This document shows positions 6,434 to 9,593 of a stretch of 9,593 nt of DNA, in pieces (the first letter of the stretch is position 1; each line of letters starts with the position of its first letter). Origin of the DNA: Fidelibacterota bacterium (GTDB lineage: Bacteria > Fidelibacterota > Marinisomatia > Marinisomatales > TCS55); the NCBI GenBank assembly GCA_014239505.1, contig JAAZYT010000178.1, positions 1-9,593 on the forward strand, in the 5' to 3' direction. The notes beneath the pieces were generated by a model, which searched no databases, was not told the DNA's origin, and saw only the letters and a list, made by a program, of their open reading frames with translations. The translations under genes were made by a program, and so were the position numbers.

Positions 6434-6997
6434 TTAATCTAATTCGATCGGAAAAGTCTTTAGCCAATTAAATTGCCAATATAATTCTAAATTATTTTGT
6501 TTACTTTCAGGCAAATCAACTAACATAAATTCTTTATAACTTTCTTCAAATATTCCTCTGGGTGCATTATAAGACATCTCGATTGTTGTATCATCAATAA
6601 GTTGAGCTTCTACATTTATTCGATCTTTAGTTTTAATTATTAAACAATCAAAAGTATAATAATTTTTTATCTTACTACGCTTAAATGAAGCTACATATTT
6701 ATTTTGTTCACCATATTGATTTAATATTTTATATGATGACCCATTTTTAATAATAATCCATCTAGCTCGTTTAGGAATCTCTTTGCGTTCTATTACTTTA
6801 CCATCATCATATAATGTGCCCACAACATATTCAGTCCAAATACCTTCTAGTGGATCTAAATTATTATAATTGCTCTTAAAATATTTTCTGTAATTTTTCT
6901 CAGCTGGAACAACATAATTTGAATCCGGTTCAATATTAATTTTTGAACTACAAGCAAAAAAATATATACAAAAAAAGAGAATTGCGTTTTTTTCCAT
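6434..6997 (-). CDS. Lipoprotein of unknown function
   Basis: I do not recognise a specific family. The first 16 residues are a short signal peptide ending in the lipobox FFAC (Cys16), predicting a membrane-anchored 187-residue lipoprotein. The mature part is hydrophilic, Tyr-, Lys- and Ile-rich, with alternating beta-strand-like segments. A region around LDPLEGIWTEYVVGTLY (47-63) resembles the first strand of lipocalin-like proteins, where G-x-W is conserved, and strands such as RWIIIKNGSSYKIL and INVEAQLIDDTTIEM fit a beta-barrel. The lipocalin idea is a guess from pattern only. It is the first gene of a probable two-gene unit with the Tat-exported PLP enzyme 18 bases downstream, so both products would end up in the cell envelope. 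No Shine-Dalgarno site is visible. It is divergent from the gene at 7139. Confidence 0.7.
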   Translation of the reverse strand: MEKNAILFFCIYFFACSSKINIEPDSNYVVPAEKNYRKYFKSNYNNLDPLEGIWTEYVVGTLYDDGKVIERKEIPKRARWIIIKNGSSYKILNQYGEQNKYVASFKRSKIKNYYTFDCLIIKTKDRINVEAQLIDDTTIEMSYNAPRGIFEESYKEFMLVDLPESKQNNLELYWQFNWLKTFPIELD

Positions 6998-7090
6998 TCA
7001 ACAATCTAAAACTGAAGTGCCAGGCTTAAATAATAAAAAATAAATATTTTCAATTTATTACTAGATAAAAAATAAATTATATTAAGTTCA

Positions 7091-7104
7091 ATATATATAT
7101 ATAT
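7091..7104. repeat. (AT)7 dinucleotide run in a divergent promoter region
   Basis: Seven AT units sit 35 bases upstream of the TTG start at 7139, inside the 141-base spacer shared with the divergent lipoprotein gene. The position overlaps where a promoter for the plus-strand gene would be expected; a TATTAT (7117-7122) could be a -10 box, but no matching -35 box is evident. Confidence 0.6.
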
Positions 7105-7128
7105 CGTTTATATCGCTATTATGTAAAT

Positions 7129-7133
7129 AGGAG
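7129..7133 (+). promoter_or_regulatory. Shine-Dalgarno site that selects a TTG start
   Basis: AGGAG ends five bases before TTG at 7139-7141. Translation from that TTG gives a normal MKKILFILL-type signal peptide, so the rare start codon is supported by both site and product. Confidence 0.85.
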
Positions 7134-7138
7134 TTACT

Positions 7139-7612
7139 TTGAAAAAAATATTATTTATTCTGTTGAGTTCTTTATTTTTTCTTACTGCGCAAGAAAAAAC
7201 CTCTAAAACACCACCCGCTATTAAATGTGTTGTTACTGGCGATGAAATTGACCTAGATGAAAGCAGTGCGTATAAAGATGGAAAAGTTTATTTTTGTTGT
7301 GCTGGATGTAAAATGGACTTTGATGAATCACCAAAAAAATTCTCAAAGGCTTCTAACTTTCAATTAGTATTAACAAATCAATATGAACAAACTAGTTGCC
7401 CTATCACCGGTGATAGTCCAGGGCATGATCATCACAAAGCAAAAGACATGAGAAAAACCATGGTTGAAGGTCTTTCAGTTGATCTTTGTTGTCCAGGTTG
7501 TTTGAAAAAAGTAAATAAGTCCAAAGATAAATTTTCTATGCTATTTTCAGATAAAGCTTTTGCTAAAGGCTTTACACTTAAAAGTGATAGCAAATCAAAA
7601 GATAAAATGTAA
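7139..7612 (+). CDS. Secreted tandem CCxxC (TRASH/YHS-like) metal-binding protein
   Basis: The 157-residue protein has a Sec signal peptide, with cleavage likely after LTA (residue 17). Two copies of one cysteine module follow. Copy 1 has Cys30-VVTG, then GKVYFCCAGCKMDF (Cys53, Cys54, Cys57) and a KKF end. Copy 2 has Cys87-PITG, then GLSVDLCCPGCLKKV (Cys117, Cys118, Cys121) and a DKF end. Each C-x2-G ... CCxxC unit resembles the TRASH/YHS zinc- or copper-binding fold found in metal sensors and transporters. Copy 2 also carries a His cluster, HDHH (96-99). The C-terminus is Lys- and Ser-rich. Metal storage or handling in the periplasm is the natural inference; the metal is unknown. The start is TTG with a good AGGAG. 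The gene is 23 bases ahead of mutM and likely cotranscribed with it. Confidence 0.78.
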   Translation: MKKILFILLSSLFFLTAQEKTSKTPPAIKCVVTGDEIDLDESSAYKDGKVYFCCAGCKMDFDESPKKFSKASNFQLVLTNQYEQTSCPITGDSPGHDHHKAKDMRKTMVEGLSVDLCCPGCLKKVNKSKDKFSMLFSDKAFAKGFTLKSDSKSKDKM

Positions 7613-7635
7613 TACCTTAGACTGATTACAGATTA

Positions 7636-8454
7636 ATGCCAGAATTACCTGAGGTTCAATCAGTTGTTAATCACTTCAAGCCATATCTATTAAACCAGTT
7701 CATCCATTCAATTGATTATTTAAATAATTATGAGAAAGTCTTTGAGACTCACTCTTCTAATGATTTAAATAAGCATGTAGCTAATCAAAAAATATCTAAG
7801 GTCTGGAGAAGAGGTAAATACATAGTTATAGATGTATCTAATGGTCACTTATGTATTCATCTGCGTATGACTGGGCAATTACAAGTTGGGTGTAATAAAA
7901 CTGATAACACAAATCATTTTACTGCATTAATCAATCTCAAGAATAAATCAAAAATTTATTTTAAAGATTACAGAAAATTCGGTCGTATTTATTTTTTTAA
8001 AGATTTAAGTATCCTCAATTATAGATTAGGTCCAGAACCATTTGATTCATCATTCAATTATAAATATTTAAAAACTACCCTAGCTAAATCAAGAGGTATG
8101 ATTAAACCAAAGTTATTAAATCAAATGTTTATTGCTGGATTAGGAAATATATATGTAGATGAAGTATTATGGCAAAGCAAAATACACCCAGAAAAACCCT
8201 GTAATAAGATTAGTGGAATTAAAATAAAAAGATTATTTAATGCCATTCCAATAATCTTACAAAAATCAATAAAATTTAATGGAACTACCATTATTAATTT
8301 TTCACCAGGAAATAAAACTAAAGGTGAATTTGCAAACTATTTAAATGTTTTTGGTAAGCAAGGTCAAAGCTGTCCAAAATGTGATACTATTATTCGTAAG
8401 ATCTTTGTTAGTCAACGTGGCACACACTTTTGTCCTAAATGTCAAAAGTTGTAA
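7636..8454 (+). CDS. mutM: Formamidopyrimidine-DNA glycosylase (Fpg/MutM)
   Basis: This bifunctional DNA glycosylase/AP lyase excises 8-oxoguanine and ring-opened purines. All key elements are present in its 272 residues, the normal length. They are N-terminal MPELPEV with Pro2 as the nucleophile and Glu3 as the acid, Lys61 in RRGKYI, and the helix-inserting trio Met78 (RMTG), Arg113 and Phe115 (DYRKFG). Next come GLGNIYVDE with Asn171, the lesion-recognition loop FNGTTIINF (214-222), and a C-terminal zinc finger with Cys246, Cys249, Cys266 and Cys269 and Arg261 in SQRGTHFC. The start is fixed by the catalytic Pro2, even though no Shine-Dalgarno site precedes it. It follows the tandem-Cys secreted protein by 23 bases. 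The stop is 17 bases from the converging methyltransferase-like gene. Confidence 0.97.
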   Translation: MPELPEVQSVVNHFKPYLLNQFIHSIDYLNNYEKVFETHSSNDLNKHVANQKISKVWRRGKYIVIDVSNGHLCIHLRMTGQLQVGCNKTDNTNHFTALINLKNKSKIYFKDYRKFGRIYFFKDLSILNYRLGPEPFDSSFNYKYLKTTLAKSRGMIKPKLLNQMFIAGLGNIYVDEVLWQSKIHPEKPCNKISGIKIKRLFNAIPIILQKSIKFNGTTIINFSPGNKTKGEFANYLNVFGKQGQSCPKCDTIIRKIFVSQRGTHFCPKCQKL

Positions 8455-8471
8455 ATTTATTATCTTTTAAT

Positions 8472-9293
8472 TCAAAGACTTGGCTTAATGAATTTGAGAG
8501 TATAGCGGTCACTTTCACCAATTTTTTTAAGCTCTTTTTGTTTCTTTTTCAATATTGACTTATCTAATCCATTTTTAGAAAGTGTCGGCGGTAGGTTCCA
8601 GACTCCACCAGGATAATCTTTAGTATCTTTTGCATTGGAGTTTATTTGAGAAGAACCAACGTATATAAAACCAATAGCTTCAGCATCCTTGATCATACAA
8701 GGTTCGCATGTGTATCCTTTCTCATCAACTATTGAATTACTTCGATGATCAGTAACACCAAGTATACCACCTGGCTTAAGTGTATTAAACATGGCTCTTA
8801 ATTTTTCAAATTCTGTATTACCTACCCAATTATGATAATTACGAAAAGTTAATATCATATCAGCTGAAGAAGGTTCTCCATAAGCATTACCCTTAAATGC
8901 AACCATCTTTGCATTACCATATAATCCTTTTTTTGCATTTAATCTATCTCTCTCGCTTTTATACCTATCTTTTATTCTTTGCTCATCAGAATCAGGGTCA
9001 TAAGTAGCACTAATGTATTGCCCATTTTTATTTAAGTAAGGAGCTAAAATTTCTTGATACCATCCACCGCCAGGGGAAATTTCTACAACAGTCATATTAT
9101 CTTTTAATCCAAAAAACTGTAATGTTTCTAAAGGACTTCTATATTCATCACGTGCTTTATTTTTTGAAGAACGGTGATTACCTTCTATAATATCTTGAAG
9201 TGATTGTGAATAGGAAAATGAGAAGCATAGTATCATTACTATTAATATTTTATTATAGAATGATCGATTAAGTGAGCGTTTGGGATTATTCAT
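8472..9293 (-). CDS. Exported methyltransferase-fold protein (COG4798-like)
   Basis: The 273-residue protein has an N-terminal signal peptide with cleavage likely before SLQD (residues 28-31, SYS|QS or SQ|SL). The remainder resembles the predicted class I SAM-dependent methyltransferases of COG4798. Evidence is the NHRSSKNKARDEYR block (39-52), motif I VVEISPGGGWYQEILAPYL (69-87), the ATYDP turn after the second strand (96-100), RNYHNW (151-156), LKPGG (172-176), DHR (182-184) and the terminal NAKDTKDYPGGVWNLPPTL (220-238). The family is consistently predicted to be exported, although SAM is cytoplasmic, so its true reaction is unsettled. A CEPC motif (196-199) lies where relatives usually have non-Cys residues in GY...VI. 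A GAGGA-type ribosome site at 9301-9306 supports the start. It is preceded by another minus-strand gene ending 28 bases upstream. Confidence 0.85.
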   Translation of the reverse strand: MNNPKRSLNRSFYNKILIVMILCFSFSYSQSLQDIIEGNHRSSKNKARDEYRSPLETLQFFGLKDNMTVVEISPGGGWYQEILAPYLNKNGQYISATYDPDSDEQRIKDRYKSERDRLNAKKGLYGNAKMVAFKGNAYGEPSSADMILTFRNYHNWVGNTEFEKLRAMFNTLKPGGILGVTDHRSNSIVDEKGYTCEPCMIKDAEAIGFIYVGSSQINSNAKDTKDYPGGVWNLPPTLSKNGLDKSILKKKQKELKKIGESDRYTLKFIKPSL

Positions 9294-9300
9294 TATTAAT

Positions 9301-9306
9301 TCCTCT
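9301..9306 (-). promoter_or_regulatory. Shine-Dalgarno site of the exported methyltransferase-like gene
   Basis: AGAGGA on the minus strand is seven bases from the ATG at 9293-9291 and fixes the N-terminus that carries the signal peptide. Confidence 0.7.
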
Positions 9307-9321
9307 TTCTAATACTAGTTA

Positions 9322-9593
9322 TTATAAATTTTTCTCGTGTTTTTCAAAAAATAAATTAAAAATTGAATCAGTTTCTGATAAAATAATTTTGGTATCGTTA
9401 AGACGTGCTAAATAGTTTCGTTTGCGAAAATCATGATATAATAATAAACCATTGTGGAATCTATTTCCAAAAAAATATTTTTTAATTGATGCAGTATCAA
9501 TATTGGCGGCATTATAACCTGGTTTAAAAAACTCTAAAGCGTGTTCCCGGTCAAAAGCTTCAGAACGTTGATCAATTAAATCTCCATTCAGTA
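9322..9593 (-). CDS. Unrecognised protein, C-terminal fragment (runs off right edge)
   Basis: On the minus strand a frame is open from the window edge to TAA at 9324-9322, giving 89 residues. The other two minus frames stop within about 20 bases of the edge. The segment is mixed charged and aromatic: RSEAFDREHALEFFKPGYN, then NIDTASIKKYFFGNRFHNG, then LLLYHDFRKRNYLARLND, ending in a hydrophobic, then lysine-rich tail (NLFFEKHEKNL). There is no transmembrane segment and no Cys. I cannot place it in a family from this part. Spacing of 28 bases to the following methyltransferase-like gene on the same strand suggests one transcript. Regular amino acid use and lack of internal stops make it likely to be a real coding end. 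Confidence 0.7.
   Translation of the reverse strand, partial: LNGDLIDQRSEAFDREHALEFFKPGYNAANIDTASIKKYFFGNRFHNGLLLYHDFRKRNYLARLNDTKIILSETDSIFNLFFEKHEKNL

Noticed and set aside
461..9293. A defence, toxin-antitoxin or mobile element system
   Set aside because: No nuclease, helicase, recombinase, transposase, paired small genes or repeat array is visible on either strand.

Overview
This is an AT-rich window (about 30 % G+C by eye) from a Gram-negative bacterium with very short spacers. It holds 14 protein-coding genes and no RNA genes, insertion sequences or CRISPR. Lipoproteins and Sec and Tat signal peptides are frequent. Two Sec signals appear to be cleaved just before Gln (LTA|QE and SYS|QS), a habit common in the Bacteroidota/FCB group, and Shine-Dalgarno sites are present on only some genes. 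A small-genome marine member of the FCB superphylum (for example Marinimicrobia) or another streamlined marine lineage such as SAR86 would fit. This placement is inference; no marker gene settles it.

Layout. 1-393 (-): start of a TauE/SafE-type membrane exporter running off the left edge. 461-1432 (+): tocopherol-cyclase-like protein, converging with a minus-strand run at 3673-1435 that reads, in transcription order, exported Rieske lipoprotein, stand-alone LON-domain protein, DoxX-like membrane protein, and YaaA peroxide-stress protein. 3785-5062 (+): a CIA30-family lipoprotein followed in the same frame, one codon after its TAG, by a YwaF/TMEM164-family membrane protein. 6997-5162 (-): an unrecognised lipoprotein and a Tat-exported class-V aminotransferase-fold PLP enzyme. 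7139-8454 (+): a secreted protein with two cysteine-rich metal-binding modules, then Fpg/MutM. 9593-8472 (-): the C-terminal part of an unrecognised protein, then an exported SAM-methyltransferase-fold protein.

How it may fit together. No defence, phage or mobile system is visible. A loose theme is redox and oxidative damage control: YaaA limits iron-driven damage, Fpg removes oxidised guanine, and the Rieske, DoxX-like and tocopherol-cyclase-like proteins are redox- or lipid-antioxidant-related families. A second theme is cytoplasm-type enzyme folds carrying export signals (PLP enzyme, methyltransferase fold, CIA30, Rieske). The oddest local arrangements are the same-frame CIA30/TMEM164 pair with a TTG restart, the tandem CCxxC secreted protein, and the secreted methyltransferase-like protein with a CxxC insertion.
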